Positions 1-6,422 are shown, counted from the stretch's first letter. The stretch is DNA of 8,337 bases from CAZHJG01 sp964533425 (GCA_964533425.1 CAZHJG010000036.1:1-8337); one strand, 5' to 3'. Numbers and translations: made by a program. The notes: generated from the sequence alone by a model not told the origin.

Positions 1-38
1 TCAATGGGATTAAGAAGGCCAAGGTAGGGACGTCATAA
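1..38 (+). CDS. atpG: C-terminal end of probable ATP synthase gamma subunit (partial)
   Basis: The frame beginning at position 3 reads NGIKKAKVGTS and stops at TAA 36-38. That stop shares one base with the atpD start (TAATG), which indicates translational coupling. The gamma subunit normally precedes beta in F1 operons and ends in a helix resembling QEIxxIVxGxxxx, so NGIKKAK fits the tail of that helix. Only 11 codons are visible, so the identity rests on gene order rather than on sequence. Confidence 0.5.
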   Translation, partial: NGIKKAKVGTS

Positions 39-1342
39 TGGCCGGCGTCATAGTATCAGTCAAAGACCTGGTGGTGCGCGCCCAGTTCGAAGATGACACT
101 CCCAGTTTAAACGAGCTGGTTGAAGTGCAGAACGGCCACGGCACTCAGCTGCTGGTTGACCATTTGGAGCCGGGTGGCATCGCTTTTTGTCTCAACGTCC
201 GTTCGGATCTACGAATGGTGAAGGGCATGAATGTTGAGCGAACCCATAAGGGTATTGAAATTCCCATTGGCGAGGCGACAATCGGCCGCATTATGAACGC
301 GCTCGGCGACCCGCTGGACGGCCAGGCAAGCATCGGTGACGACAACCTCCCACGCAAGGACATCCTCAAGCTACCCCCGCGCACCACAAACTTCTCAGTG
401 ACCAAACCGGAAATCCTAGAAACCGGCATCAAAGTCATCGACTTCTTTACGCCATTCGTGAAGGGCCGCAAAATCGGCATTATCGGTGGCGCCGGTGTCG
501 GTAAGACGGTGCTGACCATGGAGCTGATCAATAACATCGCTAAAAGCGGCACCGGTTTGTCGTTCTTCTCGGGCATTGGCGAGCGTATTCGTGAAGGCCA
601 CGAACTCTATATGACGCTCAAAGAAAACGATCTGCTCAAGAACACCTGCATGTTTTTCGCACAGATGAATGAAAACCCGGTGCAGCGTTCTTTAATTGGT
701 ATCTCGGCCACGGCCGCCGCTGAGTATTTCCGCGACGAGCAACACAAAGACATTCTGTTCTTCGCCGACAATATGTTCCGTCATATTCAGGCCAAGAACG
801 AGCTGGCGACGATTTTGGATGAAGTACCGAACGAAGGTGGTTACGAACCGACTATTTTCTCGGATGTAAAGGTGCTGCAGGACCGTTTGAGCTCCAATGA
901 GAATGGTTCCATCACTTCCGTGCAAACCATTTACGTGCCGGCTGACGATATTTCCGACCCCGCGGTGCAGTTCATCCAGCACGAAATGGACTCCATCATC
1001 GTGCTTTCCCGTAAAGTGGCCGAGCAGGGCATCCGCCCGGCCGTCGACCTTAACGTCACAACTTCGAGTCTCTTGACGCCGGAAATTGTCGGCGAACGTC
1101 ACTACTTGCTTAGCGTTCAGGTCCAGGCGTTGCTGCAGAAGTATGAATCGCTCAAAGGTATCATCGCCATCATCGGTGAAAACGAGCTTTCGCCAGCCGA
1201 CCGTTCGGATTACGCCAAAGCCAAGAAGCTGATCGAAAACTTCACCCAGAACATGAGTGTCATGACCAAGCACACGGGCGTGCCAGGCGACTTCTTCACG
1301 CGCGAGGACACACTGAAGAGCATCGAAGAGATTGTGGTATGA
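38..1342 (+). CDS. atpD: F1 ATP synthase subunit beta, divergent and C-terminally short
   Basis: Catalytic beta subunit of the F1 headpiece, which makes or hydrolyses ATP at the cytoplasmic face of the membrane. Visible motifs are GEATIGRIMNALGDPLDG (78-95), ILETGIKVID (126-135), the P-loop GGAGVGKT (150-157), GERIREG (181-187) with the catalytic Glu at 182, ADNMFR (243-248) for the usual DNIFR, GSITSVQTIYVPADD (290-304) and NELSPAD (382-388) in place of DELSEED. At 434 residues it is some 25-45 shorter than typical beta subunits; it stops soon after the HTGVPG segment and lacks the usual EYDHLPEQAFYMVG tail. Aromatic residues that normally hold adenine are replaced: GIYPAVD is GIRPAVD, and QPFFVAEVFTG aligns with QNMSVMTKHTG. 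The start ATG overlaps the preceding stop and no strong SD is seen. The family assignment is firm; whether these changes are lineage-wide is not known from the window. Confidence 0.95.
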   Translation: MAGVIVSVKDLVVRAQFEDDTPSLNELVEVQNGHGTQLLVDHLEPGGIAFCLNVRSDLRMVKGMNVERTHKGIEIPIGEATIGRIMNALGDPLDGQASIGDDNLPRKDILKLPPRTTNFSVTKPEILETGIKVIDFFTPFVKGRKIGIIGGAGVGKTVLTMELINNIAKSGTGLSFFSGIGERIREGHELYMTLKENDLLKNTCMFFAQMNENPVQRSLIGISATAAAEYFRDEQHKDILFFADNMFRHIQAKNELATILDEVPNEGGYEPTIFSDVKVLQDRLSSNENGSITSVQTIYVPADDISDPAVQFIQHEMDSIIVLSRKVAEQGIRPAVDLNVTTSSLLTPEIVGERHYLLSVQVQALLQKYESLKGIIAIIGENELSPADRSDYAKAKKLIENFTQNMSVMTKHTGVPGDFFTREDTLKSIEEIVV

Positions 1343-1707
1343 GCGATCAGACGGTTGACGAACAAAAAGCCCTTGATGGCCAGCAGGCTACTCAGACCGT
1401 CTCAGAGAAAGAGGCTCAGCAAGCGGTCGAGGAGTTTAGCAAACTCGAAGACAACGGGCAGCTCAGCATGCGCGTTAAAATCTACTCACCGTTTCGCGAG
1501 TACTATGACGATCAGGCCTTCAGCGTATCGGCTGAGAACGCCACCGGTCCCTTTGATGTGTTACCAAAGCACCACAGCTTCATCTCGCTGCTGTTACCCT
1601 GCGAACTGGTTATCCGCACCGTCAACAAAGGCGAACAGCGCATCCGCATCTCTGGCGGTCTGATGCATGTCAAGGCCGACCGGGCCATCGTTTTTCTCGA
1701 CGTTTGA
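1339..1707 (+). CDS. atpC: F1 ATP synthase subunit epsilon, beta-sandwich domain only
   Basis: Epsilon subunit of the F1 central stalk, linking gamma to the c-ring. Residues 42-122 match the epsilon beta-sandwich: SMRVKIYSPFREYY (43-56), GPFDVLPKHHSFISLLLP (70-87), then VIRT, GEQRIRISGG (98-107) and a final HVKADRAIVFLDV. The protein ends there, so the C-terminal helical hairpin that inhibits the enzyme in Escherichia coli and Bacillus is absent. In exchange there is an acidic, Gln-rich N-terminal extension of about 40 residues that is not part of the usual fold and looks disordered or weakly helical. The start overlaps the atpD stop by four bases (ATGA), so translation is probably coupled. 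It is the last gene of the atp operon here. The next gene is convergent, and an inverted repeat begins four bases after this stop. Confidence 0.9.
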   Translation: MSDQTVDEQKALDGQQATQTVSEKEAQQAVEEFSKLEDNGQLSMRVKIYSPFREYYDDQAFSVSAENATGPFDVLPKHHSFISLLLPCELVIRTVNKGEQRIRISGGLMHVKADRAIVFLDV

Positions 1708-1710
1708 GCC

Positions 1711-1808
1711 GTTTATCGTTGATCGTTTGTCAGGTTAGTGAAAAATAATCAAGGCTACTAACCTATAACAAGTTGACGCCCGCTACCAACGACAAACCAT
1801 AAACTACC
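1711..1808. repeat. Degenerate inverted repeat between convergent genes, possible bidirectional terminator
   Basis: The arms are 1717-1731 and 1791-1805; their reverse complements match at 12 of 15 positions, with GTTTGTC/GACAAAC perfect. A second inner pair, GGTTAGT (1733-1739) and ACTAACC (1757-1763), is perfect. The right arm CAAACCATAAACTAC (1793-1807) differs by one base from 7929-7943, so this looks like an eroded member of the repeat family at 6279 and 7433. It fills the gap between the stop codons of atpC and the minus-strand gene. There is no T-tract, so a role in termination is conjecture. Confidence 0.45.
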
Positions 1809-2837
1809 CTAATCGACTACGAAATAATCAAAACCAAAAGAAGTGCCAGATGGAGGCGCCGTGGCGTCGCAAACGCTGAAACTGGTGGTCGTGCGATTGA
1901 CGTAGTATGCCAGGCCCCCGGCGCTGGAGCCGATAGGGGTGATAATGACGTGCGGCGTGTTGTTGAACTTAGTAATGAAGGTAATGGTCGCGAAGCAGCC
2001 AGCTGCTGGGCTGCTGCCGGTGTTGACGGTGATGTTACCGCTAGTATCGGAACCACTGACACTGGCCGTGCCACCACCGCCGAGGGCCGGCCCGTTGGAG
2101 CGCCCAGGCGTGCCACCACCGACCACAATATGATGCGTCAGCACCAGATCACTGCTGAGCTGAAGATTGAAAGTGGTAATCTGCGGAGCGTTAACTGCAC
2201 CGCTGAAATTGGCTGTACCGCTCACCTGTAAACTCTTGGCGATGGTTACGGCCCCCTGGATGCCGGTGTCGCCGGCCACTGACAGATTTTTATTGACCTG
2301 TACCTGGCCTAGTTGACTGGTACCGGAAACTGTAATGTCATTCAGCGCCACGGTGCCGCCAATCTGTAGGCTGCCAGCCACTTCCAAGTCGTCCCGGACT
2401 AGTACTTTGCCCGCGAAAACGGCGCTGGACTGTACATTCAACACCTGTTGTGAGCTACCGATGGTCGCATCGCTGTTAGCAACTTGTTGTAGCGTCTGTT
2501 CAGTCAGGTTCTGCGTCTTGAGCGTGCTCGTCACCGAGGCACTTTTACTCTGAAAATAGGCAATGCCGATAATGCCTCCTGCCAGAACCAGAATAAAAAC
2601 GAATAACAGAATATACAGATTGAAGCGCTTGAGTTTTTGTTTGACACCTTTGGGCGGTCCGGGTGCAGGAGCCGCCGGCGCTTTACTCTTGGGAGTGTCG
2701 CCGGTGGCGTCAATAACCTGGCCGTTATCATCGCCCTTACTGCCGGTGCTGCCCGAACTGCTTACCTCGCTGTCCGGGGTTTCCAAGGACTCGCTGTTGT
2801 CCTGGTCTTCCACGGGAGGCTGGTTTTCTTCCGCCAT
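1809..2837 (-). CDS. Membrane-anchored surface protein with beta-repeat stalk and tail-fibre-like C-terminus
   Basis: 342 residues. A Ser/Asp/Glu/Pro-rich N-terminus (1-65) with no signal peptide is followed by a basic patch (KGVKQKLKRF) and one transmembrane helix at about 73-95, so the bulk is probably exported with the N-terminus inside. A short helical stretch (about 103-125) comes next. Residues 137-220 are a run of short beta turns (LEVAGSLQIGG, LSVAGDTGIQG, LQVSGTANFSG), resembling a bactofilin-like or tail-fibre beta-helix shaft. The glycine-rich C-terminus (240-342), with GTASVSGSDTSGNITVNTG, PHVIITPIGSS and FGFDYFVVD, resembles terminal domains of phage tail proteins; two cysteines (281, 323) could pair. 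It is divergent from the secreted gene at 2967 and has a good promoter upstream. No specific function is recognised. A surface adhesin or host-contact fibre is a guess. Confidence 0.8.
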   Translation of the reverse strand: MAEENQPPVEDQDNSESLETPDSEVSSSGSTGSKGDDNGQVIDATGDTPKSKAPAAPAPGPPKGVKQKLKRFNLYILLFVFILVLAGGIIGIAYFQSKSASVTSTLKTQNLTEQTLQQVANSDATIGSSQQVLNVQSSAVFAGKVLVRDDLEVAGSLQIGGTVALNDITVSGTSQLGQVQVNKNLSVAGDTGIQGAVTIAKSLQVSGTANFSGAVNAPQITTFNLQLSSDLVLTHHIVVGGGTPGRSNGPALGGGGTASVSGSDTSGNITVNTGSSPAAGCFATITFITKFNNTPHVIITPIGSSAGGLAYYVNRTTTSFSVCDATAPPSGTSFGFDYFVVD

Positions 2838-2873
2838 CTCTGTTTCAAAACTCTTATGGTTGCTGCTGCTTCT

Positions 2874-2902
2874 ATCATACTAGATGTAGAGATTGCTTCC
2901 AA
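2874..2902 (-). promoter_or_regulatory. Predicted sigma70-type promoter for the minus-strand gene
   Basis: Read on the minus strand, TTGGAA (2897-2902) and TATGAT (2874-2879) are separated by 17 bp. Transcription would start near 2867, giving a leader of about 30 nt before ATG 2837-2835. The -35 box lies inside the left arm of the perfect inverted repeat. Confidence 0.5.
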
Positions 2903-2920
2903 GGTGGAAGCCTTGGAAGC
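2895..2920. promoter_or_regulatory. Perfect 10-bp inverted repeat in divergent promoter region (candidate operator)
   Basis: GCTTCCAAGG (2895-2904) and CCTTGGAAGC (2911-2920) are exact reverse complements around a 6-nt centre TGGAAG, which itself repeats GGAAG. It lies between divergent genes, and each arm contains a TTGGAA reading outward. A dimeric regulator binding here would cover the -35 boxes of both genes. A hairpin role is less likely because no T-run follows. Confidence 0.5.
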
Positions 2921-2942
2921 TGGTTACGGTAAACGGTATACG
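2913..2942 (+). promoter_or_regulatory. Possible promoter for the secreted protein gene at 2967
   Basis: TTGGAA (2913-2918) is followed after 18 bp by TATACG (2937-2942), the first of several TATAC hexamers supplied by the tandem repeat (others at 2944 and 2951). Initiation near 2949 would leave a leader of under 20 nt. If the TATACT at 2951-2956 is used instead, the transcript would be nearly leaderless. The match is moderate. Confidence 0.3.
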
Positions 2943-2968
2943 GTATACGGTATACTGTATACGGTTAT
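2927..2968. repeat. 7-bp tandem repeat (CGGTATA, about six units) ending at a start codon
   Basis: The units are CGGTAAA, three perfect CGGTATA, CTGTATA and CGGTTAT. The last unit overlaps ATG 2967-2969. Each unit brings a palindromic GTATAC and a TATAC resembling a -10 box, so copy number would change promoter spacing. Confidence 0.8.
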
Positions 2969-3704
2969 GCTTGCGTGGAGACAAACAGCCAAATACATTG
3001 TGCTTGCAATCTCGGTAGTACTCTTACTGCCGGCGGTGGCATTGGCGGCGCAGTCATCCTCGCCGAATTATCAAGTTAATGAAGTGTTTTTCGGCGCCGG
3101 CGGCGAGCTGAACGCCTGTTCGACCAACTATTGTTCAAAGCAGTCCGCTGGTGAAACGGCGGTCGGCAGCATATCAAGCGCCAATTATCAGGCTCAAGCC
3201 GGTTTCAACACCAACCGTGAGCCGTATATTGAGTTCGTCGTCAGCAATACCAACACCAACCTCGGCACCCTGACGCCCACTATCACGCAGACCACAACCG
3301 CTACTTTCTCTGTCAAAACCTATCTGTCGCACGGCTATTCCGTCATTAATGCCTCTGATCCGCCAAGCAATGGCACCTACACCATGCACGCTCCAAGCCT
3401 GCAGACACCTTCAGCCACTGGCACCGAGCAATTCGGTATCAACTTGGTTGCCAACACCAGTCCCACCACGCTTGGAGCCGACCCAGTCCAAGTGCCGAGC
3501 TCCACCTTCGCCAACGGCTTCGTCACGTCAGAATACAGCCTGGCCAATAACTATAAGTATGTGAAGGGCGACACCATCGCCGGCTCCACCTCCAGCACCA
3601 GCGAGACGGATTACACGATCTCCTACATCTTCAACGTCAGCAATGTCACCCCTGGCGGCACGTATGAATTCAGACATGTCCTGGTCGCCACGTCAACGTA
3701 TTAG
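2967..3704 (+). CDS. Secreted protein with shared C-terminal beta module
   Basis: 245 residues. A clear signal peptide (KYIVLAISVVLLLPAVALA) ends near residue 27. The mature part begins with an NYQVNEVFFGAGG...ACSTNYCSKQSAGE segment (34-63) carrying two cysteines (51, 56), followed by ANYQAQAGFNTNREPYIEFVV. From about residue 115 to the end it aligns with the C-terminal half of the protein at 5176-6279: QFGINL (155-160), DP (172-173), YKYVKGDT, TISYIFNVSNVTPGGTYEF and a final ATSTY. The frame stays open upstream to 2637, but the signal peptide places the start at 2967 and the upstream stretch lies antisense to another gene. No SD is visible. Likely a surface or envelope protein of unknown function, transcribed alone from the divergent region. 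Confidence 0.8.
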   Translation: MLAWRQTAKYIVLAISVVLLLPAVALAAQSSSPNYQVNEVFFGAGGELNACSTNYCSKQSAGETAVGSISSANYQAQAGFNTNREPYIEFVVSNTNTNLGTLTPTITQTTTATFSVKTYLSHGYSVINASDPPSNGTYTMHAPSLQTPSATGTEQFGINLVANTSPTTLGADPVQVPSSTFANGFVTSEYSLANNYKYVKGDTIAGSTSSTSETDYTISYIFNVSNVTPGGTYEFRHVLVATSTY

Positions 3705-3773
3705 CTTTTAGAATGAGAGGACTTGCATATTAAGACAACTAGAAAGCTGTGGATAACAGGGGCGGTAAAATAC

Positions 3774-3802
3774 TTGCATGCCTACCATAAGCGTGATACG
3801 AT
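3774..3802 (+). promoter_or_regulatory. Predicted extended -10 promoter for the 3839-6279 operon
   Basis: TTGCAT (3774-3779), a 17-bp spacer, then TACGAT (3797-3802) preceded by TG one base upstream (TGATACGAT), an extended -10. Transcription from about 3809 gives a leader of about 30 nt that is A-rich with no SD before ATG 3839. Confidence 0.45.
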
Positions 3803-3838
3803 TACTGCGTATATTCTAAACAAAAACATATTCCTCAT

Positions 3839-5161
3839 ATGAATAACCCGTTCAAGATCGATGTACGTACCATCCGGCGAGTAGCCTATGCCATGCTGGC
3901 CACGCTACTTATGGTGGCCGGTATACCATTCTTTGGTAGCGGTAAAGCATTGGCCGCCAATCAGCTATCCAACCGTAGTATCCAGATTACTGACTCCGGC
4001 CCCAGTGGCGGTTCCATTACCAGTGGCGTTGGTAGCGGTACTAATGTCACCTATCGCGTCAGCTTCACCACCTTTACTGCAGCCCAAAGCTTAGTCATCG
4101 ACTTCTGCAGCCAAGACCCGATCATTGGCGACACTTGCACCGGTCCGACTGGCATGGACGCTTCTACGGCAGCAATCGCGAGCGTGACTAGTGGTGGTAA
4201 CATTACTTCCGCTGGCTGGTCGATCACACCCTCAACCTCTCAGGTTAAACTAGCCAAAGCCAGCGGGTCTGCCACTTCTATAGGCGCCCAGCAGTTCGAT
4301 CTAACGGGTATCAAGAACCCCAGCACGACCGGCACTTTCTACGCTCGTATTTATACATTCGTTAACACTGGCTTTACGGATGGCACGACAGCCTATAGCT
4401 CGGCCACATCCCCCGGCGGCTACGCCGATTACGGCGGTATCGCTCTCAGTACAGCTGCCGTGATTCAGGTTACCGCCCGCGTACAGGAACAGTTAACCTT
4501 CTGCGTCAGTAAGCTTGACCCCGCTAGCTGGAGCGCCGGCACACCCTTTGACTGCAGCTCATCAGACGTTACCTCAAACCCGCCAACCGTTACGCTAGGT
4601 GTCGCTGTGGGCGCCGGCCAACCGGTATTGGATCCCAGCCGCGTCGACACCGGCGATGTATATTCGCAAGTATCTACCAATGCTACCCATGGCGCGGTGG
4701 TCGATATGCGCAATAGCAACACCTCGTGTGGTGGATTAAGTGCTGATAATGGTACAACGTGCGCCATTCCTGCTAATAACGGCGGCAGCGCGACACCATC
4801 GGCTATTACAGCCGGAACAGCCGCCTTTGGTATGTGCGAAGATGCTGAGACCACAGTCACTGGCGATACGAGTATTGTCGGCAGTATCACGCCAGCTTCG
4901 GCTTATCACGATGGCACGCACAACATCGCCAGCCCACCCTGCTTCTACGGTATGGACACTGCCACCTCGCCTAGTAACGGCGGCAGTCCGGCTACAAACA
5001 TCGGCAATGTAGACTCCACCTTCGGTAGCACCGTTGGTACCACCGCTACCCCAGTTCACCACGCCGATAGTCACTACCGCTTTGCAGCCACCCCGTCACT
5101 GACCACTCCAGCCGGTATCTACACCGCTAACTTAACCATGATCGCCACCGGTACGTTCTAA
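3839..5161 (+). CDS. Secreted cysteine-containing surface protein, two-module
   Basis: 440 residues with a signal peptide: a basic start (KIDVRTIRR), a hydrophobic core (about 16-32) and a KALA|ANQ cleavage site near residue 39. Module 1 (about 41-225) has the motif DFCSQDPIIGDTCTGPTGMDAS (89-109) and ends at YADYGGIALS...EQLTFC; both motifs recur in the neighbour at 5176, so the two are tandem paralogs. The rest (225-440) is Ser/Thr/Gly/Asn-rich and ends in TTPAGIYTANLTMIATGTF, the C-terminal signature shared by three proteins here. Eight cysteines (90, 100, 222, 239, 297, 308, 333, 368) in an exported protein suggest disulfides. No SD is seen; the start is set by the signal peptide. It lies 14 bp upstream of its paralog in an operon. 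No enzyme motif is seen; a structural or adhesive surface role is inferred. Confidence 0.8.
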   Translation: MNNPFKIDVRTIRRVAYAMLATLLMVAGIPFFGSGKALAANQLSNRSIQITDSGPSGGSITSGVGSGTNVTYRVSFTTFTAAQSLVIDFCSQDPIIGDTCTGPTGMDASTAAIASVTSGGNITSAGWSITPSTSQVKLAKASGSATSIGAQQFDLTGIKNPSTTGTFYARIYTFVNTGFTDGTTAYSSATSPGGYADYGGIALSTAAVIQVTARVQEQLTFCVSKLDPASWSAGTPFDCSSSDVTSNPPTVTLGVAVGAGQPVLDPSRVDTGDVYSQVSTNATHGAVVDMRNSNTSCGGLSADNGTTCAIPANNGGSATPSAITAGTAAFGMCEDAETTVTGDTSIVGSITPASAYHDGTHNIASPPCFYGMDTATSPSNGGSPATNIGNVDSTFGSTVGTTATPVHHADSHYRFAATPSLTTPAGIYTANLTMIATGTF

Positions 5162-5165
5162 GGAG
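5160..5165 (+). promoter_or_regulatory. Strong Shine-Dalgarno (AAGGAG) overlapping the upstream stop
   Basis: AAGGAG sits on the TAA stop of the upstream gene (TAAGGAG) and lies 10 nt before ATG 5176. It is the one clear, well-spaced SD in the window and supports both the start choice and co-transcription. Confidence 0.7.
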
Positions 5166-5175
5166 CGCTCCCGCT

Positions 5176-6279
5176 ATGGGTGGCCAGCATTCGGTACCGA
5201 CTCGCCGACCGGAGCGCAAGCTGCGTGGCTGGCGCCGTGGACCAAAGCTGGTTGTTATAGCTATCTTATTGCTGTCGATTGTGGTAGCAGCCGGCGGACA
5301 TTTTCTGACGCGCCCAGCATATGGGGCGCCACTGGGGCAGCGGGCGTTGCAGCTCAGCGATAACGAGGCCAGCGCTACCAGTGATTATTTGCTGACTATG
5401 ACCTTGGTGACGCCCACTACGCTTGGTTCGATTGACATTCAGTTTTGCGCCAACGACCCAGTGCCGGGCAACCCTTGCACCACGCCGAGTGGTTTTAATG
5501 CCAGTGGCGCCGTCTTGGCCAGCCAAAACGGGCAGACGGGCTTCAGTATAGGCGCTGGTTCAACCGCTCATGAAATCGTGCTGACACGTACGCCGGGAGC
5601 AGCCCTTCCGGGATCTAGCGAGTACCATTTCACTGGTGTTATCAATCCCGATTCACCCGGCTCATATTTTGTACGCCTGCAGACCTACGCGTCGGCTGAT
5701 GCCACCGGGCCGTCCACCGACTACGGCGGCATCGCCTTCGCCATCCTCAATAATTTGTCCATCAGCGCCACCGTACCACCGTTTTTGATCTTTTGTACCG
5801 GCGTGACCATCAGCGGGCTTAACTGCGCCAACGCTCAGGGAGATTTCATCGATTTAGGCAATCTCTCAACGTCTAGCGCCCGCAGTGGCTCGTCGCAGAT
5901 GCTAGTGGGCACTAACGCCGGCAACGGCTATAACATCACCGTCAGCGGCACGACCATGACCAGCGGTAACAATGTAATCGCCGCGATTGCTAGTAATAAC
6001 GTCTCACGACCCGGCACCGCCCAGTTCGGCTTCAATCTACGCACCAACTCGGCACCGGCCGTCGGCCGCGACCCAACCGGCCCGGGTACCGGTGTCCCTG
6101 TGGCCAATTACAACCAACCGAACTTTTACCGTTTTAACACCGGCGACACGCTGGTCTCCAACCCGGGACCGGATGATTTGCGCGAATTTACCGCCAGCTA
6201 TATTGTGAACGTGCCAAATGTGCAGGCACCGGGGGTGTATGTGAGTACGCTGACGTATATTGCGTTGGCTACTTTTTAG
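5176..6279 (+). CDS. Secreted cysteine-containing surface protein, paralog of upstream gene
   Basis: 367 residues. A long basic N-terminus (RRPERKLRGWRRGPK) precedes one hydrophobic helix (about 24-41), with a plausible signal peptidase site after AYG (50), so it is either secreted or N-terminally anchored. Module 1 (52-207) carries QFCANDPVPGNPCTTPSGFNAS (89-110), HFTGVINPDSPGSYFVRLQTY and DYGGIAFAI...FLIFC, matching the upstream protein. Cysteines 91, 101, 207 and 217 correspond to its first four. Module 2 (about 245-367) matches the C-terminus of the 2967 protein: GYNITVSG, QFGFNL (283-288), FYRFNTGDT, SYIVNVPNVQAPGVYVSTLTYIALATF. It therefore combines modules found separately in its neighbours. 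Translated from a good SD as the second gene of an operon. Function unknown; surface structural or adhesive role inferred. Confidence 0.8.
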   Translation: MGGQHSVPTRRPERKLRGWRRGPKLVVIAILLLSIVVAAGGHFLTRPAYGAPLGQRALQLSDNEASATSDYLLTMTLVTPTTLGSIDIQFCANDPVPGNPCTTPSGFNASGAVLASQNGQTGFSIGAGSTAHEIVLTRTPGAALPGSSEYHFTGVINPDSPGSYFVRLQTYASADATGPSTDYGGIAFAILNNLSISATVPPFLIFCTGVTISGLNCANAQGDFIDLGNLSTSSARSGSSQMLVGTNAGNGYNITVSGTTMTSGNNVIAAIASNNVSRPGTAQFGFNLRTNSAPAVGRDPTGPGTGVPVANYNQPNFYRFNTGDTLVSNPGPDDLREFTASYIVNVPNVQAPGVYVSTLTYIALATF

Positions 6280-6388
6280 AGGTTTGTAGTTTGTGGTTTG
6301 TAGTTTTTGGTAGCTGCCTTGATCTGGATGTAGGTGGGTAGTGCTGCTTGGGTATAACTGACTCTACAAACTAAAAACTACAAACTCC
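6279..6388. repeat. Compact inverted-repeat element, MITE/REPIN-like
   Basis: The left arm (6279-6303) and the reverse complement of the right arm (6364-6388) match at 21 of 25 bases around a 60-nt centre with no gene. Both arms are built on GTTTGTAGTTT units. The left arm also matches, in direct orientation, the left arm at 7434-7458, so it belongs to the same family. It starts on the stop codon of the upstream gene and ends 34 bp before the next start. It may serve as a 3' end hairpin or be a gene-less mobile derivative. Confidence 0.65.
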
Positions 6389-6396
6389 TCACTACA

Positions 6397-6407
6397 TATG
6401 CTATATT
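6397..6407 (+). promoter_or_regulatory. Possible -10 region for the DUF916-like gene
   Basis: Overlapping TATGCT (6397-6402) and TATATT (6402-6407) lie 15-20 bp before ATG 6423, so initiation would give a very short leader. No convincing -35 is seen at normal spacing; that position falls in the repeat's right arm. Confidence 0.25.
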
Positions 6408-6422
6408 GGTTGTGATAAAGGG

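Noticed and set aside
692..1273. A 193-codon open frame on the minus strand inside atpD
   Set aside because: It lies wholly antisense to a strongly conserved gene, has no recognisable domain, and is explained by the codon bias of the sense strand.
1957..2231. Small plus-strand open frames opposite the beta-repeat gene
   Set aside because: They lie antisense to a gene with a clear transmembrane helix and repetitive beta architecture, and they have no features of their own.
2637..2966. In-frame upstream extension of the secreted protein gene
   Set aside because: It overlaps the minus-strand membrane protein gene and reads through the promoter region and tandem repeat. The signal peptide at 2967 fixes the real start.
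3748..3756. A perfect DnaA box (TGTGGATAA) upstream of the 3839 operon
   Set aside because: It is single, with no cluster, AT-rich unwinding region or dnaA/dnaN neighbour. One such 9-mer in a window this size is not surprising, so no origin or DnaA control is claimed.
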